A stretch of DNA of 25,417 bases from Ruminococcaceae bacterium UBA7127 (GTDB lineage Bacteria > Bacillota > Clostridia > Oscillospirales > Acutalibacteraceae), in the NCBI GenBank assembly GCA_002493005.1, contig DKXL01000038.1, forward strand, positions 1 to 25,417. The letters run 5' to 3'. Positions within the stretch are counted from its first letter, which is position 1, and each line of letters starts with the position of its first letter. Under the pieces are notes generated by a model. The model saw only the letters and a program-made list of their open reading frames with translations. It was not told the DNA's origin and ran no database searches. Made by a program: the position numbers and the translations under genes. Below, one piece after another: positions 1 through 6,797 of this stretch.

Positions 1-1
1 G

Positions 2-1363
2 ACAAACGGAACAACACTAAATCTTGGAAGTATCAAGGGCGATGACGGTATTGGTATTTCCAAGTCTGAAATCAATGCTGACGGAGAACTTGTACTCACA
101 TATACAAACAGTCAATCTACTAATCTTGGAAAAGTAGTAGGAGCAGACGGCATTAACGGTACAAATGGTACAGATGGCAAGGATGGTACAAACGGCATTG
201 ACGGTAAAGATGGTACAGGCATTGTCAATGTAACGATTTCCGCTGAAGGTGCTTTGAGCGTTGAATTATCCAACGGTACTGTACTTAACCTCGGTAACAT
301 TAAGGGTGCTGACGGCATAGGTATTTCAAAGTCAGAAATCAATTCTAACGGTGAGTTGATATTGACTTATACAAGCGGAGAAACTGCAAATCTCGGTGTT
401 ATCGTTGGTGCAAAAGGTGCTGACGGCACAGATGGAACCGACGGAAAAGACGGAGTTGGTATTAAGACTGTTAATTTGTCAGCTGATGGTGAATTGAGTA
501 TTCTTCTCACCGATAATACAGTGTTAAACCTCGGTAATGTCAAAGGCGAAAAGGGTGACACAGGAGAAAAAGGTGAAAAAGGCGATTCGGGTGCAGACGG
601 CAAAGATGGTGTTGATGGTAAAGACGGCAGAGGTATTGCCGATATGGAGCTTATCAACGGAGAACTTGTTGTAACCTATACTGACGGGACTACTGATAAT
701 CTTGGTACTATCGGCTCCGGTTCTTCTGAAGATGATGATACTGTACTAATATTTACTCTTTTAGATGATGATACATATAGCGTTTCAGCAGGAAATGGTG
801 CAAAAAAGGTTGATAGCATTGATATTCCGTCAACCTATAACGGTAAGTCAGTAACACAAATAGCAGATAAAGCATTTATGGAGCTATCTAATCTTACCGC
901 TATAACAATCCCTGACAGCATTGTAAATATAGGCGAATATGCTTTTTATAATTGCATCTCAATTTCAAATATTACTTTACCAAACAATTTGCAATCGATA
1001 CAAAAGTATGCTTTTTCTAAATGTACTTCTTTATTGGAGATAACAATTCCAAATGCAACTACATATATTGGCGAGTATGCTTTTTACGATTCTTTCCTAA
1101 CATCGGCTACTTTTAAAAATACTGACAGTTGGGTTACTTCAAAATATCCTGATAAGGTAAGGAAAGATCAAATCCTATTATTTGAATATACCAATTATGA
1201 TTGGAATCAGAATGACTATACTGATTATCAATATGCGTATTTCTCTCAACCCAAAAATATAGCAGAGATTTTATGCGGTGACTATTCAGCTTCATATACC
1301 GTCTACCGAGATACTAAATATCGTACGGTTTCAATGTATAAATATGCGTGGTCACGCAGTTAA
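2..1363 (+). CDS. Partial surface protein: collagen-like Gly-X-Y / beta-module repeats plus BspA-type LRRs
   Basis: The reading frame is open from the left edge (453 visible residues), so the N-terminus is missing; the in-frame TTG at 254 is internal. The first ~240 visible residues alternate a ~33-residue beta-type module (pattern GI-x-x-x-x-I-x-x-DGEL-x-x-x-YT-x-G-x-x-x-NLG-x-x-x-G) with Gly-X-Y runs of about 9, 6 and 10 triplets rich in GKD, GTD and GEK. After an acidic linker (SSEDDD, near nt 730) come BspA/LRR_5 repeats at nt 800-1130, with phrases such as IGEYAFYNC and LTAITIPDS. The last ~70 residues are Tyr/Asp-rich, match nothing I recognise, and show no LPXTG-like signal or terminal membrane helix. 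Such proteins are generally extracellular and adhesive, but how this one is anchored is not visible. It is followed 26 bases later by another gene and then a terminator. Confidence 0.85.
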   Translation, partial: TNGTTLNLGSIKGDDGIGISKSEINADGELVLTYTNSQSTNLGKVVGADGINGTNGTDGKDGTNGIDGKDGTGIVNVTISAEGALSVELSNGTVLNLGNIKGADGIGISKSEINSNGELILTYTSGETANLGVIVGAKGADGTDGTDGKDGVGIKTVNLSADGELSILLTDNTVLNLGNVKGEKGDTGEKGEKGDSGADGKDGVDGKDGRGIADMELINGELVVTYTDGTTDNLGTIGSGSSEDDDTVLIFTLLDDDTYSVSAGNGAKKVDSIDIPSTYNGKSVTQIADKAFMELSNLTAITIPDSIVNIGEYAFYNCISISNITLPNNLQSIQKYAFSKCTSLLEITIPNATTYIGEYAFYDSFLTSATFKNTDSWVTSKYPDKVRKDQILLFEYTNYDWNQNDYTDYQYAYFSQPKNIAEILCGDYSASYTVYRDTKYRTVSMYKYAWSRS

Positions 1364-1389
1364 ATAAACAATAAAAGGAGAAATAAAAA

Positions 1390-1794
1390 ATGAAAATTTG
1401 GGGAATTGGAGCAAATCTCGGAGGCAGTGTTGATATATCTAATGACTTTGTCAATAGAAAAATTGCCTATCTCGGATATAAAAAAGAGGATGCACCTGTT
1501 TTTTATGAAATGTTAAAGGAAATTAGTCTCAGAGATGTAGTGTACATTAAGTCATTGCCAATCGGTGGAAGTAATCTTCATATTAAAAATGTGGGCATCG
1601 TCACAAGAGAACTTTCTGGTGTTGTACAGTACATAGACGGTGATACAAAAAATGATACACTTGGTGTGAAATGGCTGGATTTACAGATGGATTTGGATAT
1701 TGAAAAGTGCGATAAAAAATACACAGCTCGCTCAACAAGCATTTACCGAGAATACAGTCCTTTTGTTATCAATGAAATAATGACCCGTATCTAG
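1390..1794 (+). CDS. Small protein of unknown function, possibly PUA/EVE-like
   Basis: This 134-residue soluble protein starts at an ATG preceded by AAAAGGAG at the right distance. I do not recognise a named family with certainty. The N-terminus (MKIWGIGANLGG), a middle segment with RDVVYIKS and a following VGIVT strand resemble the layout of small PUA/EVE-like beta barrels, where an early Trp and the pattern 'D-x-V-x-I-K-S ... x-G-I-V' recur; this is pattern recollection and not a homology result. There is no signal peptide or membrane segment. It lies 26 bases after the repeat surface protein and just before a strong terminator, so the two are probably co-transcribed, although a functional link to a surface adhesin is not obvious. 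Confidence 0.7.
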   Translation: MKIWGIGANLGGSVDISNDFVNRKIAYLGYKKEDAPVFYEMLKEISLRDVVYIKSLPIGGSNLHIKNVGIVTRELSGVVQYIDGDTKNDTLGVKWLDLQMDLDIEKCDKKYTARSTSIYREYSPFVINEIMTRI

Positions 1795-1844
1795 TTTAAG
1801 AAAAAACTTTATCCACAACTTAATTTGACAAAAAATAGTAAAAC

Positions 1845-1882
1845 AGCCTGAGTATTTTTTCTTTGATACTCAGGCTATTTTT
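1845..1882 (+). terminator. Rho-independent terminator
   Basis: An 11-bp perfect stem (1845-1855 pairing with 1866-1876, AGCCTGAGTAT/ATACTCAGGCT) with a 10-base loop is followed by ATTTTTAT. It lies 50 bases after the stop of the small unknown gene and ends the left-hand operon. Confidence 0.85.
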
Positions 1883-1978
1883 ATGAAATATTAAAGATAA
1901 ATTAAGTGTAAAATCATCAAAAATCAGGTCATCGGAGGGAAATTCGGGGGAAATTTGCAAAATTCAAGGCTTTTACGC

Positions 1979-2018
1979 AAAAAGAAAAACGGCAAAAACT
2001 TAGTGTTTAAGCCGTTTT
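1979..2018 (-). terminator. Terminator of tRNA-fMet gene
   Basis: Immediately past the encoded CCA of the tRNA, on the minus strand, a hairpin forms between 2011-2018 and 1986-1993 (AAAACGGC/GCCGTTTT). The minus strand then runs into a T-rich tract (TTTTTCTTTTT). Position and shape fit an intrinsic terminator for the single tRNA unit. Confidence 0.75.
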
Positions 2019-2021
2019 TAG

Positions 2022-2098
<77 letters not shown>

Positions 2099-2130
2099 AT
2101 ATTTAGCTCTGCTGTCATTACAGCTTTATA

Positions 2131-2159
2131 ATTATATCATTGTACAAAGCATATGTCAA
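2131..2159 (-). promoter_or_regulatory. Consensus sigma-A promoter of tRNA-fMet
   Basis: On the minus strand TTGACA (2154-2159) and TATAAT (2131-2136) are separated by exactly 17 bases. Both hexamers match consensus perfectly. The -10 lies about 33 bases upstream of the mature tRNA 5' end, as expected for a strong stable-RNA promoter. Confidence 0.9.
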
Positions 2160-2270
2160 TAGATTTTCAAAAATAATTTAATATCTATACTCTTACAGCG
2201 TTTCTCTATATCGTTTAACTTAGAAAATTCGCATTTCACCGGCTTATATTCTCCACTTAGCTGAAAACAA

Positions 2271-2299
2271 ATGACAAACTTTATATATGATAGTATAAT
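2271..2299 (+). promoter_or_regulatory. Promoter of LytTR/DUF3021 operon
   Basis: ATGACA (2271-2276), a 17-base spacer and a perfect TATAAT (2294-2299) lie about 30 bases upstream of the TTG start of the LytTR gene, leaving a very short leader that contains only the ribosome binding site. LytTR systems often autoregulate, but I could not identify a convincing LytTR direct repeat upstream. Confidence 0.75.
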
Positions 2300-2328
2300 C
2301 ACACTGTACCCGAAAGGAGGAGAATATA

Positions 2329-2763
2329 TTGAAGGTAGAACTAAAAATATCAGGCGAAGTTAATGAACCGTATGCTGTTATCTACGCAAATTCGCTAAGT
2401 GATGAGATAACCTCGGCGGTTGCTTATCTTGAAAACGCAGGAAAGTTCATCACAGGCGAGAACAACGGAAAAATTTCAATTCTTCAGCCTGACGAGATTT
2501 ATATGGTCAGAGTTGAATGCGAGCGGACTGTAATTTACACCCGCGACAAAAAATATTACTCGTCAAAACGACTATACCAACTTGAACATCAGCTTGGCAT
2601 GGGATTTATGAAAATTTCAAAATCAACAATCATTAATCTCGGTCACATAAAATGCGTTGAACCGACATTCAAGGGCATGATGAGTCTTGTTATGAAAAAT
2701 GGCTGCAAGGACTATATTTCACGCAAGTATCTGCCCGACTTCAAAAAATACCTTGGAATTTAA
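2329..2763 (+). CDS. LytTR-domain transcriptional regulator
   Basis: This 144-residue protein begins at TTG, chosen because AAAGGAGG ends 8 bases before it and no ATG lies nearby. Residues ~50-140 form a LytTR DNA-binding domain: the DEIYMVRVE strand, YYSSKRLYQLEHQL, then MKISKSTIINLGHI, which matches the family's 'F-x-R-x-H-r-S-x-(I/L)-V-N-(L/I)' core, and a terminal strand/helix with YISRKYLPDFKKYL. The ~45 N-terminal residues are not a receiver domain, so this is the small stand-alone LytTR type. The next gene (11 bases on) encodes a DUF3021-like membrane protein. Such pairs are known as LytTR regulatory systems (for example BrsRM and HdrRM of streptococci), in which the membrane partner restrains the regulator. 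The target genes here are unknown. Confidence 0.9.
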   Translation: MKVELKISGEVNEPYAVIYANSLSDEITSAVAYLENAGKFITGENNGKISILQPDEIYMVRVECERTVIYTRDKKYYSSKRLYQLEHQLGMGFMKISKSTIINLGHIKCVEPTFKGMMSLVMKNGCKDYISRKYLPDFKKYLGI

Positions 2764-2774
2764 GGAGAAAACTT

Positions 2775-3209
2775 ATGAGAAAAATTATTTCAACAACAGC
2801 ACTTGGCATAAGCTGGGGATTTACAATTTTGGTTTTTTATATGACTGTTTCGGCGGTAATAGATACCGAATTTTTCAGTAACTTCACATCCGCCGAATTT
2901 ATTAAGGATGTAATTTGCGCAGCCATTACAGGACTTGGATTTACAGTTCCCACTATAATTTACGGAAATGAAAGTGTCTCCAGAGGTTTGCAAGTGCTTG
3001 TACACCTTGGTACAGGCTTTGCAATATATATTCCTGTTGCATTTTTTGCCGGCTGGATTCCAACAGAAGCAGGGCTTTTGCCGGTTGTGATTTCACTTGC
3101 TATCTCAGTTGTATTTGCCATGCTGGTATGGCTTTGCTTTAGCCTTTATTACAAAAAACAGGCTGAAAAAATTAATAAAAAAATATTTGAAAAGCAAAAA
3201 AATAATTAA
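2775..3209 (+). CDS. DUF3021-family membrane protein, partner of LytTR regulator
   Basis: A 144-residue protein with four predicted membrane helices (roughly 7-27, 41-61, 70-92 and 100-125) and a short Lys-rich cytoplasmic tail (KKQAEKINKKIFEKQ). Its size, helix pattern and position directly behind a stand-alone LytTR gene fit DUF3021, the inhibitory membrane half of LytTR regulatory systems. It starts at ATG after AAGGAG, 11 bases past the upstream stop, so the two are co-expressed. What it senses is not evident, since there is no extracytoplasmic domain of any size. Confidence 0.85.
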   Translation: MRKIISTTALGISWGFTILVFYMTVSAVIDTEFFSNFTSAEFIKDVICAAITGLGFTVPTIIYGNESVSRGLQVLVHLGTGFAIYIPVAFFAGWIPTEAGLLPVVISLAISVVFAMLVWLCFSLYYKKQAEKINKKIFEKQKNN

Positions 3210-3355
3210 GATAACACTTTCAAAGCTTTATTCTGCCATTTGATAAAACATAATATCAATATGAACAGAGGCTAAGAAATTACTGCATAATAAACAATTA
3301 GAACAGCAAAGCAAGAAACACTTGCAAAATAATCTGATAATCAGCATATTGACTT

Positions 3356-3386
3356 CGGCGTCTGTCTTTTGGCAGACGCCGTTTTA
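3356..3386 (+). terminator. Terminator after LytTR/DUF3021 operon
   Basis: A perfect 9-bp GC-rich stem (3356-3364 CGGCGTCTG with 3373-3381 CAGACGCCG) is followed by TTTTAT. It lies 147 bases after the DUF3021 stop. The rest of 3210-3617 holds no gene, only AT-rich sequence and the metG promoter. Confidence 0.8.
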
Positions 3387-3527
3387 TACTGGTATTTAAT
3401 TAAAAGTTGACTAATACTAATCTCGGATAAAAATCAGACAATTTTTATGGTATGATTTTCTGTTTTTAATCGGATACCGGGATTAATTGTTTTAATATAA
3501 TGCAAACAGTAAAATAATGCGTGGTTA

Positions 3528-3556
3528 TTGCATTTTTTCCCTTAAATTGGTATAAT
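3528..3556 (+). promoter_or_regulatory. metG promoter
   Basis: TTGCAT (3528-3533), a 17-base spacer and TATAAT (3551-3556) lie 62 bases before the metG start. A short hairpin can form in the leader (GTATCA 3571-3576 with TGATAC 3586-3591). No T-box or SAM-riboswitch hallmark is visible, so control by a leader RNA is not supported. Confidence 0.7.
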
Positions 3557-3617
3557 AAAGTTTATACAAAGTATCATAAATGCTTTGATACAGCTCATTT
3601 GCTAAGGAGGACACATT

Positions 3618-5567
3618 ATGTGTAATAAAAAACCGTTTTACATCACAACACCAATTTACTATCCGTCGGGCAATCCCCATATCGGACATTGCTATACAAC
3701 CGTAGCCTGTGACTCAATCGCACGCTACAAACGAATGCAGGGATATGATGTAATGTTTTTGACAGGCACCGACGAGCACGGTCTTAAGATTGAGCAGAAG
3801 GCGGCTGAAAGAGGCATTACACCAAGGCAGTATGTTGACGAAATAGTTGAAATATTCAAGGGTCTTTGGAGTTTTATGAATATCAGCTATGACCGTTATA
3901 TCCGTACAACTGACGACTATCACATTGAAACAGTGCAAAAGATTTTTAAGGCATTGTATGACAAAGGATATATCTACAAGGGCGAATACAAGGGCAAATA
4001 CTGCACACCTTGCGAAAGCTTCTGGACAGAAAGCCAGCTTGTTGACGGCAAGTGCCCTGAGTGCGGCAGAGAAGTTACCGAGGCAAAGGAGGAAGCTTAC
4101 TTCTTCAAAATGGCTCCGTTTGCCGACAGAATTGAAAAGCTCCTCACCGAAACCGATTATTTACAGCCAAAGACAAGAGCCGTTGAACTGGTAAACAACT
4201 TTATAAAGCCCGGACTTGAGGATTTGTGTGTGTCAAGAACAAGCTTTACATGGGGTATTCCCGTAACCTTTGACGAAAAACACGTTGTTTATGTGTGGAT
4301 TGACGCTCTTTCAAACTATATTTCCGCCCTCGGATATGCAAACAATGCATACAACGATTATGAGAAATTCTGGCCTGCAAATGTTCATATGGTTGCAAAG
4401 GACATTATGCGTTTTCACGCTATTATTTGGCCTGCAATGCTTATGGCTCTTGACCTGCCTTTGCCTAAGCACCTTGCCGTTCACGGTTGGATTACCTTTA
4501 ACGGTCAGAAGATGTCAAAGTCACTCGGCAACGTAGTTGACCCGTTTGTACTGGGCAAACGCTACGGTGCAGACGCTATTCGTTACCACATTATGCGTGA
4601 AATGGCTTTGGGCGCAGACAGCTCTTTCTCAAACGAGATTATGATTAACAGAATCAACTCAGACCTTGCAAACGGACTCGGCAACCTTGTTTCAAGAACA
4701 GTTGCAATGGTTGAAAAATATTTTGGCGGTACTCTGCCAACCGAGCGTGAAAGCGGCGAGTTTGACGACGATTTGATTGCAACCGCAACTGCTCTAAAGG
4801 CAAGCGTTGACGATTATATCGACAAAACCCAGCTTAACAATGCACTTGCCGAGATTTTTAAGCTGATTTCTCGTGCAAACAAATATATTGACGAAACTGC
4901 TCCTTGGGTAATTGCTAAGGACGAAAGCAAAAAAGCAAGGCTTGCCACCGTTCTTTACAACCTGCTTGAATCAATCCGCATTGCCTGCACACTGCTGTCT
5001 GCGTTTATGCCGACAACTATGCCAAAGGCTCTTGAGCAGATTGGAGCGTGCGAGAAGTGCGCAAGCTATGAAAATGCCGATAAGTTCGGTGTTATGCCTC
5101 CAAATGTAACTGTTAAGAAGGGTGAAGTCCTCTTCCCGAGAATTGACGTGGACAAGGAAATCGAAGAGCTTAACAGTATCATCAAAAACAACGAGGGTGA
5201 AAGTGAAGAAACCAAAAAGCTAAGAGAAGAGATTGAGGGCATTGCGCAGATTGGCATTGACGACTTTTGCAAATCCGATTTGAGAGTTGTTGAGGTTAAG
5301 TCTTGCGAGCCTGTAAAAAGGTCTAAAAAACTGCTCCAATTCTCACTTTTTGACGGTGTTAAGGAAAGAACCGTTGTAAGCGGAATTGCACAGTACTATA
5401 CACCTGACCAGCTTATCGGCAAAAAGGTTGTTGTTGTTTCAAACCTCAAGCCTGTTAAGCTCTGCGGTGTTGAAAGCCACGGAATGATTTTGTCAGCCAC
5501 ATACGGCGACGACCTTAAGGTGATTATGGTCGACAACGAAATTCCGGCAGGAGCAAAGCTCTGCTAA
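3618..5567 (+). CDS. metG: Methionyl-tRNA synthetase
   Basis: Charges tRNA-Met with methionine in the cytoplasm. The 649 residues show a complete two-part bacterial enzyme: the HIGH signature at 21-24 (after YPSGNP), a zinc knuckle with C129, C132, C146 and C149, the KMSKS signature at 298-302, an anticodon-binding helical domain, a charged linker (~505-545) and a C-terminal Trbp111-like tRNA-binding domain from ~550 (DLRVVEVKSCEPVKRSKK... GIAQYYTP... SHGMILSA). The start is ATG after AAGGAGG with an 8-base gap. In Bacillota metG is often followed by tatD, as here, but a repeat-rich insert of about 390 bases now separates them and begins directly at the metG stop. Confidence 0.98.
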   Translation: MCNKKPFYITTPIYYPSGNPHIGHCYTTVACDSIARYKRMQGYDVMFLTGTDEHGLKIEQKAAERGITPRQYVDEIVEIFKGLWSFMNISYDRYIRTTDDYHIETVQKIFKALYDKGYIYKGEYKGKYCTPCESFWTESQLVDGKCPECGREVTEAKEEAYFFKMAPFADRIEKLLTETDYLQPKTRAVELVNNFIKPGLEDLCVSRTSFTWGIPVTFDEKHVVYVWIDALSNYISALGYANNAYNDYEKFWPANVHMVAKDIMRFHAIIWPAMLMALDLPLPKHLAVHGWITFNGQKMSKSLGNVVDPFVLGKRYGADAIRYHIMREMALGADSSFSNEIMINRINSDLANGLGNLVSRTVAMVEKYFGGTLPTERESGEFDDDLIATATALKASVDDYIDKTQLNNALAEIFKLISRANKYIDETAPWVIAKDESKKARLATVLYNLLESIRIACTLLSAFMPTTMPKALEQIGACEKCASYENADKFGVMPPNVTVKKGEVLFPRIDVDKEIEELNSIIKNNEGESEETKKLREEIEGIAQIGIDDFCKSDLRVVEVKSCEPVKRSKKLLQFSLFDGVKERTVVSGIAQYYTPDQLIGKKVVVVSNLKPVKLCGVESHGMILSATYGDDLKVIMVDNEIPAGAKLC

Positions 5568-5884
5568 TGCGGCGGCAACGTGACGTTGCGTCCAATTCGA
5601 GTAGATAAGTTGATATATTATAAAACATATTTTCCCAAAAATAACGCTCATATCGGGCGATTGATAATCGCCCCTACCTCTTGGGGTGCGCACAATTTTA
5701 AGTCGTAGGGGCGACCCGGGTAATATACCCGAAGCTAAAAACACCCGAAATCATAACAAACGTGAGTCGATTCCTGCGGCGGCGTGACGCCGCTCGCCGT
5801 TCGAGTAGATAGCTTTGTTCTGAGAATAACCTTTAGTGCCCGAAATTATAACAAAATTAAATCAAACGTGAGTCGATTCTTGCG
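5568..5884 (+). repeat. Mosaic hairpin-rich intergenic repeat between metG and tatD
   Basis: This non-coding stretch is built from repeated parts. Part A occurs at 5568-5607 and 5775-5811: a TGCGGCGGC start, a 6-bp stem closed by the same TGA loop, then TTCGAGTAGATA. Part B occurs at 5744-5778 and 5839-5884: CCCGAAAT, ATAACAAA, then CGTGAGTCGATTC and TGCG, with an 11-base insertion in the second copy. Between the A copies lie the hairpin 5655-5662/5666-5673 (GGGCGATT/AATCGCCC), a 10-bp inverted repeat TCGCCCCTAC/GTAGGGGCGA (5668-5677/5705-5714) and the palindrome 5717-5731 (CGGGTA/TACCCG). It looks like one or more small non-autonomous or REP/MITE-like elements. There is no transposase or coding frame, and no obvious target duplication. 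Confidence 0.7.
5655..5731. repeat. Nested inverted repeats (hairpin cluster) inside the mosaic repeat
   Basis: Three mutually overlapping or adjacent foldbacks: GGGCGATT with AATCGCCC around a 3-base loop (5655-5673), TCGCCCCTAC with GTAGGGGCGA (5668-5677/5705-5714), and CGGGTA with TACCCG (5717-5731). The first two share bases, so they are alternative structures. None is followed by a clear T-run on the plus strand, so I do not call a terminator. Confidence 0.65.
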
Positions 5885-5959
5885 TTACCAATAGAAAAAT
5901 GTTTGACTCGGGCAACCGACGTCAAGCTAAAACCCGACAATTCTTCACGAGCTAAAAAA

Positions 5960-6724
5960 ATGAGTTATAATAATATTTTTGATGCCCACGCTCACTATGA
6001 CGACAGGTGGTTTGATGACGATAGATTTGAACTGCTCGACAACATCAAGAGCAAGGGCGTGTGCGGCATTGTTAACAATGCCGTCGATCTTAAAACTTCA
6101 AATATTTGCATTGAATACGCTGAAAAATACGATTTTATGTATGCGGCGGTCGGATTTCATCCCGAAAATCTTGACGAAGTGCCCGAAGATTACCTTGCAA
6201 GCCTTGCAACACTCTGTGAACACAAAAAGGTCGTTGCAATCGGTGAAACAGGGCTTGACTACCATTGGGACACTCCGAGAGATTTGCAGAAACGTGTTTT
6301 TGAGGAACAGATTAAGCTGTCGCTTGATTTAAAAATGCCCCTTGTCGTTCACGACAGAGAGGCTCACGGCGACACGTTTGATTTGCTCAGAAAATATAAG
6401 CCGAATGCGCTGGTACACTGCTTTTCGGGCAGTGTTGAGCTGATGCGCGAGGCTGTAAAGCTTGGGATGTATATAAGTCTTGGCGGTGTAGTAACCTTTA
6501 AAAACGCAAAACACAGCATAGAGGTTGCAAAGGAAATTCCGATTGACAGACTTCTGCTTGAAACCGACGCACCTTATATGGCGCCTGTTCCGTTCAGGGG
6601 CAAGAGGTGCGACAGCTCGCTTATTCTATACACTGCCGAAAAAATCGCTTCTGTGCGAAATATCGGAATCCAAGAGCTGCTCGACATCACAAGCAACAAT
6701 GCAAAGCAGTTTTATCGCATATAA
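5960..6724 (+). CDS. tatD: TatD-family metal-dependent hydrolase / DNase
   Basis: A 254-residue TIM-barrel hydrolase of the TatD/YabD family (metal-dependent 3'-5' exonuclease or DNase; several roles have been proposed). The metal ligands are all visible: H10 and H12 (DAHAHYDD), E96 (GETGLDYHWD), H131 (VVHDREAH), H153 (VHCFSGS) and D203 (LLETDAPYMAP). I use the ATG at 5960 because the family begins right at the DAHAHYDD strand; the longer frame from TTG 5903 would add 19 atypical residues. There is no strong ribosome binding site before 5960 (only GAGC), perhaps because the upstream repeat changed this region. Its length is typical. Confidence 0.93.
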   Translation: MSYNNIFDAHAHYDDRWFDDDRFELLDNIKSKGVCGIVNNAVDLKTSNICIEYAEKYDFMYAAVGFHPENLDEVPEDYLASLATLCEHKKVVAIGETGLDYHWDTPRDLQKRVFEEQIKLSLDLKMPLVVHDREAHGDTFDLLRKYKPNALVHCFSGSVELMREAVKLGMYISLGGVVTFKNAKHSIEVAKEIPIDRLLLETDAPYMAPVPFRGKRCDSSLILYTAEKIASVRNIGIQELLDITSNNAKQFYRI

Positions 6725-6747
6725 TATCGCATATTTGCATAGCAAAA

Positions 6748-6777
6748 AGCCTCTGCCTAAACTAAGCGGCAGAGGCT
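6748..6777 (-). terminator. Terminator between convergent tatD and sortase operon
   Basis: A 10-bp perfect stem AGCCTCTGCC/GGCAGAGGCT (6748-6757/6768-6777). On the minus strand it is followed at once by TTTTTGC, and it lies 20 bases past the stop of the minus-strand membrane protein gene. On the plus strand the flank is ATAATTAT, a poorer T-run. It mainly ends the sortase operon and may also stop tatD transcripts. Confidence 0.8.
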
Positions 6778-6797
6778 ATAATTATGCAATTTTGGTG

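Noticed and set aside
112..657. Minus-strand Pro/Ser/Val-rich frames (112-342 and 367-657)
   Set aside because: They are the complement of the Gly-X-Y and DGK codon repeats of the surface protein; the Pro-rich appearance is an artefact of the repeat.
1809..1817. Perfect DnaA box TTATCCACA, with a second at 25025-25033
   Set aside because: Single isolated copies; the second is part of the ugd start codons. No cluster, AT-rich unwinding region or dnaA/dnaN genes, so no origin is supported.
2199..2260. Short direct repeats (CGTTT twice, ACTTAG twice) upstream of the LytTR promoter
   Set aside because: Their offsets (13 and 37 bases) do not match the ~21-base period of LytTR paired sites, so I do not call operators.
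3387..3617. Possible T-box or other riboswitch leader for metG
   Set aside because: No T-box antiterminator core (TGGNACCGCG-like) or specifier structure is visible; the leader is only ~60 bases from the promoter.
5903..5930. TTGACT upstream of tatD as a -35 box
   Set aside because: The base stretch 17 bases later (GCTAAA) is a poor -10, so a promoter is not supported.
5903..5959. Longer N-terminus of TatD starting at TTG
   Set aside because: It adds 19 residues unlike TatD, lies in the repeat-flanking region, and the family starts directly at DAHAHYDD, so ATG 5960 is better.
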